A stretch of 64,000 nucleotides of DNA from Thalassovita sp. (lineage in GTDB: Bacteria > Pseudomonadota > Alphaproteobacteria > Rhodobacterales > Rhodobacteraceae): assembly GCA_029212905.1 (NCBI GenBank), contig JARGPB010000001.1, positions 124,001 to 188,000 on the forward strand. The letters are read 5' to 3'. The number at the start of each line of letters is the position of its first letter. Position 1 is the first letter of the stretch. Made by a program: the position numbers and the translations under genes. Below, one piece after another: positions 33,726-42,443 of the stretch. The notes beneath the pieces were generated by a model. The model had not been told where the DNA came from. It did no database searches and was given only the letters and a program-made list of their open reading frames with translations.

Positions 33726-34510
33726 GCTTTGGGTGTCAGGAACGACCGATCGCTAGAGCCAGTCACGAACTCTACGATCTGGCGGACATAGTCGCTTTCG
33801 GTGGTCTCTCCCAAAGCACGCGCGCGTTCCTGAAACGCGCCTTCACCTGAGGAAAGCTTCTTAAGCGCCTGACGTAAAGCAGAAATATCCGTGCGCGCCA
33901 CCCCGCGCCGTTTCAAACCAACAAGGTTCAAACCATCCAATTCACCGCGTGGTGCCTGAACCAAACCGTATGGAATCACATCCGCAGTGACCATCGTGAC
34001 GGCGCCAATAATTGCGCCTTGGCCCACGCGCACCCATTGATGCACGCCGGACAGTCCGCCGATGATAACGTCGTCGCCAATCACGCAATGCCCAGCAAGA
34101 GCCGCGCTGTTCACCACGATCACCCGGTCGCCCAAAATAACGTCATGGGCCACGTGACAGCCGGCCATGAACAGCCCATCGTCACCGACCTGGGTCAGAC
34201 CGCCACCGCCCTCGGTGCCGGTGTTCATTGTAACATGTTCACGGATACGGTTTCGTTTCCCGATCACAAGGCGAGTTTCCTCGCCCTTGAATTTCAGGTC
34301 CTGCGGAATTTCCCCGATGCACGCGAAAGAAAAGACAATCGTGTCCTCGCCCACTTCGGTCTTGCCCGAGATCACCACATGGCTTTTGAGCTCGACCCGA
34401 TCCCCAAGCACCACGTTAGGCCCAACGATACAGAATGGGCCGATCTTTACGCCGTCGCCCAGTTGCGCGCCGGGTTCGATGATCGACGATGGGTGAATCT
34501 CAACGCTCAT
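33722..34510 (-). CDS. lpxA: UDP-N-acetylglucosamine acyltransferase
   Basis: 262 residues from the ATG at 34510, which has AGGAG eight bases upstream; a GTG at 34519 overlapping the fabZ stop is possible but poorly placed. First step of lipid A synthesis, using acyl-ACP. Left-handed beta-helix from hexapeptide repeats over residues 5-180, with the catalytic His in ACHVAHDVILGD-like block (MAGCHVAHDV near 120), and GHCVIGDDVIIGGLSGVHQ near 141. The C-terminal helical part includes NLVGLKRRG. Confidence 0.95.
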   Translation of the reverse strand: MSVEIHPSSIIEPGAQLGDGVKIGPFCIVGPNVVLGDRVELKSHVVISGKTEVGEDTIVFSFACIGEIPQDLKFKGEETRLVIGKRNRIREHVTMNTGTEGGGGLTQVGDDGLFMAGCHVAHDVILGDRVIVVNSAALAGHCVIGDDVIIGGLSGVHQWVRVGQGAIIGAVTMVTADVIPYGLVQAPRGELDGLNLVGLKRRGVARTDISALRQALKKLSSGEGAFQERARALGETTESDYVRQIVEFVTGSSDRSFLTPKA

Positions 34511-34515
34511 ACGCG

Positions 34516-34980
34516 TCACTCCTGCCCTAGGTCCATCATCGCGGTAAATTCGGCCTCGGCGGCCATTTCACCGTCTACTGTCGCCAGACCAGAGAATTTC
34601 CAGACTTTGCCGCCGGGTTTGCCGCGCGTCGTCGTGACTTGCAGGTCCAGAACGTCGCCCGGAACAACCATGCGGCGGAACTTGGCTTTGTCGATGGCCA
34701 TAAAATAGACCAGCATGTTCTTGTCAGCCATGTCCAGCGCGGTACCAACCATGATCGCGGCGGTCTGTGCCATTGCCTCAATGATCGTAACGCCGGGCAT
34801 AATTGGCTTGCCCGGGAAATGGCCCTGAAAATGCGGCTCGTTCATGGTGACGTTTTTGATGCCGCGACCAGATTTGATGCCGTCGATATCCACCACTTTG
34901 TCCACCAGCAGGAACGGATAACGGTGCGGGATAATCCGTTGGATCAAGGCGATATCTGCGCTCAACAACTGCTCTGACAT
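34516..34980 (-). CDS. fabZ: 3-hydroxyacyl-ACP dehydratase FabZ
   Basis: 154 residues from MSEQLLSADIALIQRI, the family start; the frame upstream is not coding. Dehydrates 3-hydroxyacyl-ACP in fatty acid elongation and competes with LpxA for its substrate, which explains their linkage. Hot-dog fold with PHRYPFLLVDKV near 18, catalytic His in NEPHFQGHFPGKPIMPGV near 50, and the Glu in IIEAMAQTAAI near 68. lpxD, which often sits just upstream of fabZ, is not in this cluster. Confidence 0.95.
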   Translation of the reverse strand: MSEQLLSADIALIQRIIPHRYPFLLVDKVVDIDGIKSGRGIKNVTMNEPHFQGHFPGKPIMPGVTIIEAMAQTAAIMVGTALDMADKNMLVYFMAIDKAKFRRMVVPGDVLDLQVTTTRGKPGGKVWKFSGLATVDGEMAAEAEFTAMMDLGQE

Positions 34981-35047
34981 TCTGGTGGTCCTTTCTTTTC
35001 CTTGGCTTTCCAGTACCAACTGAGGCCGGTCTGGGCAAGCGTGACCG

Positions 35048-35638
35048 CTACTCTTGTTCGGTTTGCGGCTCTGGGGTCTGGTCGGGGTTGGGAAGCGCAC
35101 TGCCGTCACCAATTTCGGCATTCAACCGTGTGATCGCCAGATCTGTGATGTCGATCGCACGCGAGCTCAGAAAGATCGATCGATGCTCAACGATGATGGC
35201 GGCATTGGCTTCTTGCATGATCTTTTCCAGCACGGGCCGTGCCGCGATCAGGAATTGGCGCTGCGCGCTGTCGGTGGTCTGAGCCAAAGTCAGGGTCTTG
35301 GCATTCTGTTCGGCGCGGATTCGTTCAACCTTGTTGTCAAACGCATCCGCCAAAGAGCGGAACTCTTGTGGCGGAAGTGTCGGTCGCAGCTCGGTCAGTT
35401 GTTTTTCTTCGGCGATCAGTTCGGCTTCGATACGGCGGTTTTCGGCCTCCAGAATCTTACCGTTGCTCTCAAAATCCTGCGCGGCGCGTTTACCAAATTC
35501 CGACGCGACAAACAGACGTTCAGAATTCACCGTCAGGACCGGGCTTTGGATCAGCTGCGCGTCCTGCGCCGCCGCCCCCGTCACCAACAAAAGAAGAAGG
35601 GCCAGCGCCGCCAGCCCTTTTTCCCATCCTATCCGCAT
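35048..35638 (-). CDS. OmpH/Skp-family periplasmic chaperone
   Basis: 196 residues. Signal peptide (WEKGLAALALLLLLVTGAAA, cleavage near 25), then a beta-strand start VLTVNSERLFVASEFG and a long charged coiled-coil hairpin (about 55-135), then the returning strand NAAIIVEHRSIFLSSRAIDIT. That arrangement is the Skp/OmpH fold, a trimeric chaperone that holds unfolded outer-membrane proteins for BamA. The ATG overlaps the bamA stop as TGATG, and the disordered acidic Pro-rich tail (PNPDQTPEPQTEQE) is an extra. Confidence 0.88.
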   Translation of the reverse strand: MRIGWEKGLAALALLLLLVTGAAAQDAQLIQSPVLTVNSERLFVASEFGKRAAQDFESNGKILEAENRRIEAELIAEEKQLTELRPTLPPQEFRSLADAFDNKVERIRAEQNAKTLTLAQTTDSAQRQFLIAARPVLEKIMQEANAAIIVEHRSIFLSSRAIDITDLAITRLNAEIGDGSALPNPDQTPEPQTEQE

Positions 35639-38028
35639 CAGAATTGCGTCGCGATGGTCAGGTTAAAGGTCTGTTCCTTATCCTGATCTTCTTTCTTCAG
35701 CGCCTTGGTAAAGTTGAACCGCAAAGGCCCAATTGGCGTGTTCCAGAACATCGACAGACCAATCACATGACGCGCCGAGAAATCTTCATACAAAACCGAT
35801 CCCGTCGCGGCGCTGGTGTCCGACACACCCCACAGCGACCCGACATCATAGAAGACACCGCCCGTGATCCCGTATTCCTCGGGCAGACCCAACGGGAATT
35901 CGGCCTCCAGGCGTGCGACGGCGAACATGTCCCCGCCCAATGCATCGTCAATCCCTGCGCCACCGTCATATTCCCGTGGGCCGATACCGTCGGGTTCAAA
36001 TCCGCGCATCACGCCCGAACCAATATTGAACCGATCAATCGAGCGGCCACTGGTGGAACCACCGTAGTGCAGCGTCCCTGCTTCGAGAGAGGCGCGCAAA
36101 GTTACCTCTTCGTGCATGATCTTGGTCTGAGCGACGGCCTTGGCTGTCGTCTTGATGTATTCAGCATCGCCGCCAAGACCGGCAAACTCCTGACCAAATT
36201 CAAACAGCCAGCCCGCATTTGGGTTCAGGCCAGTCCGACGCGAGTCAAAGGTGTATTTATAGCCAAGCGCGCTGGTCCACAGCCCGCCCTGCCCGATTTC
36301 ATCGGCAACAATACCGCCGGTCGCGGTGTAAGTCTTCACGCCGTCTGAATCGGTCGAGGCGACGTTTGCCGTCATTTCGGACCACTGGCCCAGATAGTAA
36401 ACACCCAAGCGGCCGTTCTCGCTCAGCGGAAAGCTGAAACCAGGACGGAAGGTGGCAATCGCAGTATCATAATTGGCATAGCTGCTTTCTGCCTCGCGGT
36501 ACCCGATATCAAAGTTGAAGGCGACGCTCCGACCCAAGAAAGCAGGTTCGGTAAATTTCAGACCATAGGTTGCGTTATCCGTGGCACCAGACACCGACAG
36601 CGACAGTTTCTGACCACGGCCCAAGAAGTTGTCTTCTTTGACGCTGATCACCAGCCCCAGCCCGCCATTGGTCGAATAGCTCCCGCCAAGGGACAAGGAA
36701 CCTGTGGGTTTCTCGATCACATCCACATCGACGATCACCTGATCGGGCGAAGAGCCCTCACGCGCTTTGACATTGGCCTTCTCAAAGAAGCCCAGGGCGC
36801 GGATACGCTCGGCGCTTTGGCGAATTTCACGCGGATTGAAAGGGTCACCCTCGATGATACGGAACTGGCGACGAATGACGCGGTCAACCGTTGTTGTGTT
36901 GCCTTCGATATCAATCCGTTCGACAAAAACACGCGGACCACGGGTCAGGCGGAATTCAACGTCCAAAGTCAGATCGCGATCATTGCGCGTGATGCGCGGC
37001 TCGATCCGAACAAAATTCAGGCCCTTCTTGATCGCCAGACGCTCCATTCGGGCGATCGAATTTTCGATCAACGAGGGCGAATAGACAACGCCGGGTTTCA
37101 CTTTCAAAGCGGCCTGGAAATCGTCGGGATCGGCCTGTGCCACGTCAGAAACGGTGGTGATCTGGCCGAAATGGAATTGCTGTCCCTCTTGGATGTTAAC
37201 GGCCAGGAAGTAGGCGTCGCGCTCTTCGGTCAGTTCGGCATTGGCGCCGGTGATGCGAATGTCGACATATCCGCGCGACTGATAGAAATCACGCAGAACC
37301 TGTTTGTCGAACTCAATCCGGTCGGCGATATAAGTGTCGGCCCGGATCAGCCCGCGCAGCAGACCAGCCTGTTTTGTGGACAGCACGCGACGCAGACGGC
37401 GATCGCTGAAGGCCTTGTTTCCGACAAAGCTGATGCGCTCAATCTCGATCACACCGCCTTCGAACACCTCAAAGACCACGTCCACGCGGTTATCATTCCG
37501 ACGGATGATCCGCGGCGTGACCTTGGCGGACAAACGACCCTCTTGGTTATAGGCTTCGGCAATCAGGGCCGCGTCGGCCTCGGCAACCGAGGGGCTGAAT
37601 ACGCGGCGCGGTTTAGACTGGATCAGATTCTCCAGATCCTCGTCTTTCAAGCGGCGGTTACCCTCAATCGAGATCCGGCTGATGGTGGGATATTCACGCA
37701 CGCTGATGACCAGCGTATTGCCGCGCGGCGTGATTTCGACTTTTTCGAACAGCCCGCTTGCAACAATGCGTTGGTAGGCGCTGTTCAAATCGGCCGCACT
37801 GACCGTTTTTCCGCGGGCGATTCCCGCATAGGTCAGGATTGCATCCCCACCGATCCGCTGGTTCCCGTCAATCTTGACCGAGGTAAAGCGGTAGTCCTGC
37901 GCCTCTGCCTGTTGAGGCAGTCCCGCAAAAGCAATTGCAATAAAAAGAAAAAACATCGCGCCGAGCCGACGCAGCTGAATAAATGTATTGGCTTGGCGCG
38001 GCCGCAGCCGGCCCATTGAAGTGGTCAT
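35638..38028 (-). CDS. bamA: Outer membrane protein assembly factor BamA
   Basis: 796 residues from MTTSMGRLRP. Upstream starts at 38049 and 38133 are possible by frame, but the predicted promoter lies at 38063-38091, which favours 38028. Signal peptide with a long basic lead ends near QAEA. Five POTRA domains (about 45-440; first RFTSVKIDGNQRIGGDAILT) are followed by a 16-strand barrel with the RGF-type motif VMRGFEPDGIGPRE near 690 and a C-terminal aromatic signature (FNLTIATQF). Inserts barrel proteins into the outer membrane. Confidence 0.94.
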   Translation of the reverse strand: MTTSMGRLRPRQANTFIQLRRLGAMFFLFIAIAFAGLPQQAEAQDYRFTSVKIDGNQRIGGDAILTYAGIARGKTVSAADLNSAYQRIVASGLFEKVEITPRGNTLVISVREYPTISRISIEGNRRLKDEDLENLIQSKPRRVFSPSVAEADAALIAEAYNQEGRLSAKVTPRIIRRNDNRVDVVFEVFEGGVIEIERISFVGNKAFSDRRLRRVLSTKQAGLLRGLIRADTYIADRIEFDKQVLRDFYQSRGYVDIRITGANAELTEERDAYFLAVNIQEGQQFHFGQITTVSDVAQADPDDFQAALKVKPGVVYSPSLIENSIARMERLAIKKGLNFVRIEPRITRNDRDLTLDVEFRLTRGPRVFVERIDIEGNTTTVDRVIRRQFRIIEGDPFNPREIRQSAERIRALGFFEKANVKAREGSSPDQVIVDVDVIEKPTGSLSLGGSYSTNGGLGLVISVKEDNFLGRGQKLSLSVSGATDNATYGLKFTEPAFLGRSVAFNFDIGYREAESSYANYDTAIATFRPGFSFPLSENGRLGVYYLGQWSEMTANVASTDSDGVKTYTATGGIVADEIGQGGLWTSALGYKYTFDSRRTGLNPNAGWLFEFGQEFAGLGGDAEYIKTTAKAVAQTKIMHEEVTLRASLEAGTLHYGGSTSGRSIDRFNIGSGVMRGFEPDGIGPREYDGGAGIDDALGGDMFAVARLEAEFPLGLPEEYGITGGVFYDVGSLWGVSDTSAATGSVLYEDFSARHVIGLSMFWNTPIGPLRFNFTKALKKEDQDKEQTFNLTIATQF

Positions 38029-38062
38029 TATTTTAACCCGGTCAGACATCCCATTGGCAAAC

Positions 38063-38091
38063 TGAGTATCGGGAAAGCCAGCCCTTGTCAA
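38063..38091 (-). promoter_or_regulatory. Predicted bamA promoter
   Basis: A perfect -35 TTGACA (38091-38086 on the minus strand) with a weak -10 TACTCA (38068-38063) 17 bases away, directly behind the upstream terminator. It suggests bamA and the downstream lpx genes start from their own promoter. Confidence 0.45.
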
Positions 38092-38127
38092 AACAGCAAA
38101 ACGCCCACCGGCAGGAACCGGCGGGCG
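38092..38127 (-). terminator. Rho-independent terminator between the 41-aa gene and bamA
   Basis: On the minus strand CGCCC-G-CCGG / CCGG-T-GGGCG form a ten-position stem with one mismatch and a six-base loop, followed by TTTTGCTGTTTTG. It would end transcripts coming from pyrH-rseP. Confidence 0.8.
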
Positions 38128-38154
38128 CTTCACGAAGGGAAGACCAAAAGGCGT

Positions 38155-38280
38155 TTAGAACGAGCGCCAGTATGCTCCGAGGGCCATGGCAAGGAACAAC
38201 ATCCCCACCATAAGAATTCGATCCCAGTTGAGCAGCAAAAGCAGGCCCAAACCGCGTGTTCCATTGTGAATCGTATGCAT
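38155..38280 (-). CDS. 41-residue small membrane protein between rseP and bamA
   Basis: A 42-codon frame, ATG to TAA, encoding a peptide that begins MHTIHNGTRGLGLL and contains a hydrophobic run broken once by NWDR (LLLLL-NWDR-ILMVGMLFLAMALGAYW), ending in RSF. It could span the membrane once or twice. GGAAAG precedes the ATG closely. It lies in the same direction as its neighbours, 107 bases after rseP and directly before the terminator, as expected for a real last gene of the pyrH-rseP unit. I think similar peptides occur at this place in related genomes, but cannot check. Confidence 0.55.
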   Translation of the reverse strand: MHTIHNGTRGLGLLLLLNWDRILMVGMLFLAMALGAYWRSF

Positions 38281-38387
38281 CTTTCCAAACCTTCAGAGCA
38301 AGTTTTCAAGTCTATGAAAAACCTAGCGTCCGAACGTGGCGGAAATGGGGCGCAACAACGGCATTCCGCCGGCGCGCCCCGCCGTGA

Positions 38388-39728
38388 TCAAGGGCAGAAC
38401 AGATCGTTCGACAGGGCGAACAGCATGGTTGTCAGGATCAGCGCCAAGCCCACCGTCATCAGAATCCGAAGGACCTTATCGTTGGGGGTTCGTCCGGTGA
38501 CGGCCTCGTATGCATAAAATACCAGGTGGCCCCCATCCAACACGGGGATGGGGAACAGGTTCAGCAGGCCAACGGCCGCAGATAGCACACCGATAAAGTA
38601 GATGTAGCTTTGCGTGCCCTGGCTGGCCATCGCGCCGGATACCTCGGCAATGCCCAAGGGCCCAGACATGTTGCAGCTGCTGATCGCCCCGGTGATCATA
38701 TGGTACAGCCCCGAAACCGAGCCACGCATGATTTCCCATGTCACGGCGATCCCGTTCAGAAAAGCCGAGCCCAGACCCGGCGATTCCGTGGCGGGCTCAA
38801 AGAACATGCCGCCGACGATCCCGATCCGCCATTTGGTTTCGAACCCACCATCAGGTTGCGGTTCGTCCACGCGGCGCGGGGCCAGGGTGAATTGCAGCGT
38901 CTGACCATCGCGCCAGATATCCACGACCAGAGGCTTGCCCTCGGCGGCCAGCACCTTTTGTTTCAACTGATCGAACACATAAATCGGGTCGCCATCCACC
39001 GCCGTGAACACGTCCCCGATTTTCATGTCGATGTCATAGGCGGCCGATTGCGGTGCCAATTGCGAAATGATTGGCGTCATCGGGTGCGGCGCGGTCACAT
39101 CCACCATCTGACCGTCCCGCTTGACCGTATAGGTCAGGCTGGACTGCACCGGCAGAGACTCCATGAACCCGTCATAGGGGCCGTCCTCGGCAGTGGGCAG
39201 GTTGATGCCTTCGATGGCAAGGATCTCATCCCCCGCATGCAACTGCACAGTATGCGGATTCGGCAGAATGGTGCCCACCGTCAGCGGATCTTTGACCACA
39301 CCTGCCGTCAGCCCGATTCCGGTAAAAATAGCGATCGATAGGATGAAGTTGAACACCGGTCCAGCGGCCACCGTCGCCGAGCGCGCCCACAAAGGTGCCC
39401 CCAGCATGGTGTGGCGCTGCATCTCGGCGGGCATTTGTGCGACGGCCTCCTCGTCAGGGCCGCTGGCGGCATTGGCGTCGCCCAGAAATTTCACATAGCC
39501 ACCAAAAGGCAGCGCGGCCAGTTGCCAACGCGTCCCATGTTTGTCCACACGCGACAACAGCACAGGCCCGAACCCAAGCGAGAAGACCTCGGCCTTGATG
39601 CCGGACCAGCGCCCAATGATGTAGTGGCCATATTCATGGATCGCCACGATCACCGACAGCGCGACCACAAAGGCCAACAAAGTCGAAAGAAAACCACCAA
39701 AAGCGGGGATTGCGCTAAGAATATCCAA
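38388..39728 (-). CDS. rseP: RIP metalloprotease RseP (site-2 protease)
   Basis: 446 residues, inner-membrane zinc protease that cleaves anti-sigma factors and leftover signal peptides within the membrane. Zinc site HEYGH in VAIHEYGHYIIGRW near 31; second motif FPIPVLDGGHLVF near 392 supplies the Asp ligand. Two PDZ-like regions lie between (NPHTVQLHAGDEILAIEGI and YDIDMKIGDVFTAVDGDP). The C-terminal transmembrane helix ends the protein. It starts 12 bases after the dxr stop. Confidence 0.94.
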   Translation of the reverse strand: MDILSAIPAFGGFLSTLLAFVVALSVIVAIHEYGHYIIGRWSGIKAEVFSLGFGPVLLSRVDKHGTRWQLAALPFGGYVKFLGDANAASGPDEEAVAQMPAEMQRHTMLGAPLWARSATVAAGPVFNFILSIAIFTGIGLTAGVVKDPLTVGTILPNPHTVQLHAGDEILAIEGINLPTAEDGPYDGFMESLPVQSSLTYTVKRDGQMVDVTAPHPMTPIISQLAPQSAAYDIDMKIGDVFTAVDGDPIYVFDQLKQKVLAAEGKPLVVDIWRDGQTLQFTLAPRRVDEPQPDGGFETKWRIGIVGGMFFEPATESPGLGSAFLNGIAVTWEIMRGSVSGLYHMITGAISSCNMSGPLGIAEVSGAMASQGTQSYIYFIGVLSAAVGLLNLFPIPVLDGGHLVFYAYEAVTGRTPNDKVLRILMTVGLALILTTMLFALSNDLFCP

Positions 39729-39740
39729 AAACCTGTCCCG

Positions 39741-40916
39741 TCAGTTATCTGCTCTGTTCGCCATGACCTTGTCCGACACTCTACGGGCCAGATGGTCAGT
39801 TTGGGCGACGTTATCAAGGGTAAAGTCGGCGCGAATAAGGCCGATATCAGCTGACATTTGGGTCATCACTTGTTCAACAACCGTTGCCATATCCAGAAAT
39901 CCGATGCGCCCTGCGATAAAACCGTCCAGCGCGCGCTCTTTGGCTGCGTTGAAAATTGCCCCCATCATGCCGCCGGTCGCCATGACCTCGGTCGCAAGCC
40001 GAAGCGCGGGATAGCGCGCGAGGTCAGGAGCACGGAATGTGAACTGACCGATCTTGGCCAGATCCAGGCGTTCAACGGGCAGCGGGCGACGGTCGGGCCA
40101 ATGCAACGCATAGCCAATCGCGTGACGCATATCAGGGGCGCCCACATGGGCCATCAGCGCGCCATCATTGAACCCCACCAGCGCGTGGATCATGGATTCA
40201 GGATGGACGACCACCTCGATTTGTTCTGGATTCACGCCAAAGAATTCTTTGGCTTCAATCACTTCCAGGGCCTTGTTAAACATCGAGGCGCTGTCGATCG
40301 TGATCCGCTGCCCCATGTCCCAGTTGGGGTGATCAGAGGCCTGCGCCAGCGTCGCCGTGGCCAGTTTTTCCAGCGGCCAGTCGCGAAACGCGCCGCCACT
40401 GGCGGTGATAATGATGCGTTCAACAGCTGCGATATCCTCGCCAACCAACCCTTGGAAAATGGCAGAGTGTTCGCTGTCAACGGGCAGGATGGTGGCGCCG
40501 TGGCGGCGTGCGGTCTCCATCAACAATGGCCCAGCCGTCACCAGAGATTCCTTGTTCGCCAGTGCCAGAGTCGCGCCTTGTTTCAATGCGGTCAGCCCCG
40601 GCACCAGACCCGCAGCGCCCACAATAGCGGACATCACCCAATCAGCGGGACGGTCGGCGGCCTCTTGCAAGGCGGTCGCGCCTGCGGCGGCCTCGACCTC
40701 GGACCCAGCCAAGGCGGCGCGCAGATCATCCAGCAGGCTATCATGCGCCGTCACGGCCACCTGGGCCTTCAGCGCAATCGCATCCTTCGCCAGTTGCGCG
40801 ATATTGCGCCCCCCAGTCAGCGCAACGACATCATAGTCGTCCGGCGCGCGGGCAATCAGATCCAGTGTATTTTGCCCAATCGACCCAGTTGCCCCGAATA
40901 CTGAAACGCGTCTCAT
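39741..40916 (-). CDS. dxr: 1-deoxy-D-xylulose 5-phosphate reductoisomerase
   Basis: 391 residues. Second step of the non-mevalonate isoprenoid pathway, making MEP for undecaprenyl phosphate and quinones. NADPH-binding GATGSIGQNTLDL near 8, the loop ANKESLVTAG near 118, metal-binding LPVDSEHSAIFQ near 143 and the substrate-site HPESMIHALVGFNDG near 236. The ATG overlaps the cdsA stop as ATGA. The last 20 residues (DHLARRVSDKVMANRADN) are somewhat extended. Confidence 0.95.
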   Translation of the reverse strand: MRRVSVFGATGSIGQNTLDLIARAPDDYDVVALTGGRNIAQLAKDAIALKAQVAVTAHDSLLDDLRAALAGSEVEAAAGATALQEAADRPADWVMSAIVGAAGLVPGLTALKQGATLALANKESLVTAGPLLMETARRHGATILPVDSEHSAIFQGLVGEDIAAVERIIITASGGAFRDWPLEKLATATLAQASDHPNWDMGQRITIDSASMFNKALEVIEAKEFFGVNPEQIEVVVHPESMIHALVGFNDGALMAHVGAPDMRHAIGYALHWPDRRPLPVERLDLAKIGQFTFRAPDLARYPALRLATEVMATGGMMGAIFNAAKERALDGFIAGRIGFLDMATVVEQVMTQMSADIGLIRADFTLDNVAQTDHLARRVSDKVMANRADN

Positions 40917-41695
40917 TGCAGCCCCGGATAGAATCCAGCCATCTCGGCCAGCAAAAACAGCAACAGTGCCCCCAGCATTGCGTCAAACCGATCCAGCAAT
41001 CCGCCATGCCCCGGTATCAGGTTCGAGCTATCCTTGACCCCGGTTTTCCGCTTGATCGCGCTTTCGGCAGCATCCCCCATCTGCGAGGCAAAGGACAGGA
41101 TCATGCTGATCCAGATCAGGCTGGCTCCGGCGCCCGTATTGGCCATGAATGCCACAGCCACAAGAGCCGCCCCCAACCATCCGGCAATCGTACCCGACCA
41201 TGTTTTCTTGGGGCTGACGCGGGGCCAGAACTTTGGCCCGCCGATGATACGCCCCGCGAAATAGCCCGCCACATCGGTCACAATCACCACAGCAACCAAC
41301 CACAGCGTCCACGTCACCCCGTAATCCAGACGCAGGGTTATCGCGCCCAATCCAGACAGCAGGATCAACGGCGTATACACCGCATATAGCCCCCGGTTTT
41401 GAGTCACAAAGCTAAGCCCGACAATCGCGGGGGCCACCAGAACCGGCAAAGAGAAAACCGGCGGCAGGAACGCGGCCAACAGCACAGCGCCAGCTCCAAG
41501 CCCGCCCAGCTGCACAGCCGCGGCCGATGCATCGGGTTGGAGCATCCGAACCAACTCCCAGATCATCAGACCACAGACCACCGCCAACAGCGCGGTAAAC
41601 ACCAGCCCGCCTTGCCAGATCGCAAAAGCCCCAACCGCCAGCATCCCGATTGCTGAGACCACCCGCGGAGCCAAATCATCCCAATTTGCTGCCAT
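40913..41695 (-). CDS. cdsA: Phosphatidate cytidylyltransferase
   Basis: 260 residues, integral membrane enzyme making CDP-diacylglycerol from phosphatidate and CTP, the precursor of all phospholipids. About seven hydrophobic helices; the family signature is intact near the C-terminus: SAIKRKTGVKDSSNLIPGHG followed by GLLDRFD. Begins two bases after uppS ends, and overlaps dxr by four bases. Confidence 0.94.
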   Translation of the reverse strand: MAANWDDLAPRVVSAIGMLAVGAFAIWQGGLVFTALLAVVCGLMIWELVRMLQPDASAAAVQLGGLGAGAVLLAAFLPPVFSLPVLVAPAIVGLSFVTQNRGLYAVYTPLILLSGLGAITLRLDYGVTWTLWLVAVVIVTDVAGYFAGRIIGGPKFWPRVSPKKTWSGTIAGWLGAALVAVAFMANTGAGASLIWISMILSFASQMGDAAESAIKRKTGVKDSSNLIPGHGGLLDRFDAMLGALLLFLLAEMAGFYPGLQ

Positions 41696-41697
41696 AG

Positions 41698-42423
41698 TCA
41701 GACCTTTACCCCACCGAAACGCCGGTCACGATTGGCATAGCTGCCGACAAGCCGGGCGAACTCTTCTGCCGAGAAGTCAGGCCACAACGTGTCGATAAAT
41801 TCATATTCCGCATAGGCCGATTGCCACAGCAAAAAGTTGGAAATCCTTGCCTCGCCGCTGGTGCGGATCACCAGATCAGGGTCAGGCAGGACATGCGTGT
41901 CCAGATATCGAGGCAGGGTTTCCTCGTCTACACCGGCAGGATCCAAGCGCCCCTCGGCCACGTCTTCGGCCAGACGTTTGGTCGCGCGCGCGACCTCGTC
42001 CCGGCCGCCGTAATTCAGCGCGATGGTCAGGTGCACCTTGTCATTGGGTGCGGTCATCTGCTCCAGCTCGTCCATCAGCGCGATCAGCTTTTTGTCCAGC
42101 TTCACGCGGTCCCCGATGAAACGCACACGCACCCCCTCTTCGAACAGGGCGCGGGCCTCTTTGGTGATGTAGCGCCGAAACAGGCTCATCAGCCCGGCCA
42201 CCTCGACCTGGGTGCGTTTCCAATTCTCGGTCGAGAAGGCAAAAATCGTCAGGTATTTCACACCCAGATCGGGGCAAGCCTCGACGATTTCGCGCACACG
42301 GCGGGCCCCGGCGTGATGCCCAAACAGGCGCGGACGATTCCGGGCCTGCGCCCAGCGACCGTTGCCATCCATGATGATGGCAATGTGGCGCGGGCCTTTG
42401 CCCTTTGCTGCATCGGCGGCCAT
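41698..42423 (-). CDS. uppS: Isoprenyl transferase (undecaprenyl diphosphate synthase)
   Basis: 241 residues. cis-Prenyltransferase producing the C55 lipid carrier for peptidoglycan and O-antigen. Active-site block IAIIMDGNGRWAQARNRPR near 14-32 with the catalytic Asp, STENWKR near 73, and LVIRTSGEARISNFLLWQSA near 188 for the diphosphate-binding RxSGE..RxSNF. It starts 20 bases after frr. Confidence 0.95.
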   Translation of the reverse strand: MAADAAKGKGPRHIAIIMDGNGRWAQARNRPRLFGHHAGARRVREIVEACPDLGVKYLTIFAFSTENWKRTQVEVAGLMSLFRRYITKEARALFEEGVRVRFIGDRVKLDKKLIALMDELEQMTAPNDKVHLTIALNYGGRDEVARATKRLAEDVAEGRLDPAGVDEETLPRYLDTHVLPDPDLVIRTSGEARISNFLLWQSAYAEYEFIDTLWPDFSAEEFARLVGSYANRDRRFGGVKV

Positions 42424-42443
42424 AAAGAGACCCCTTCCCGGTC

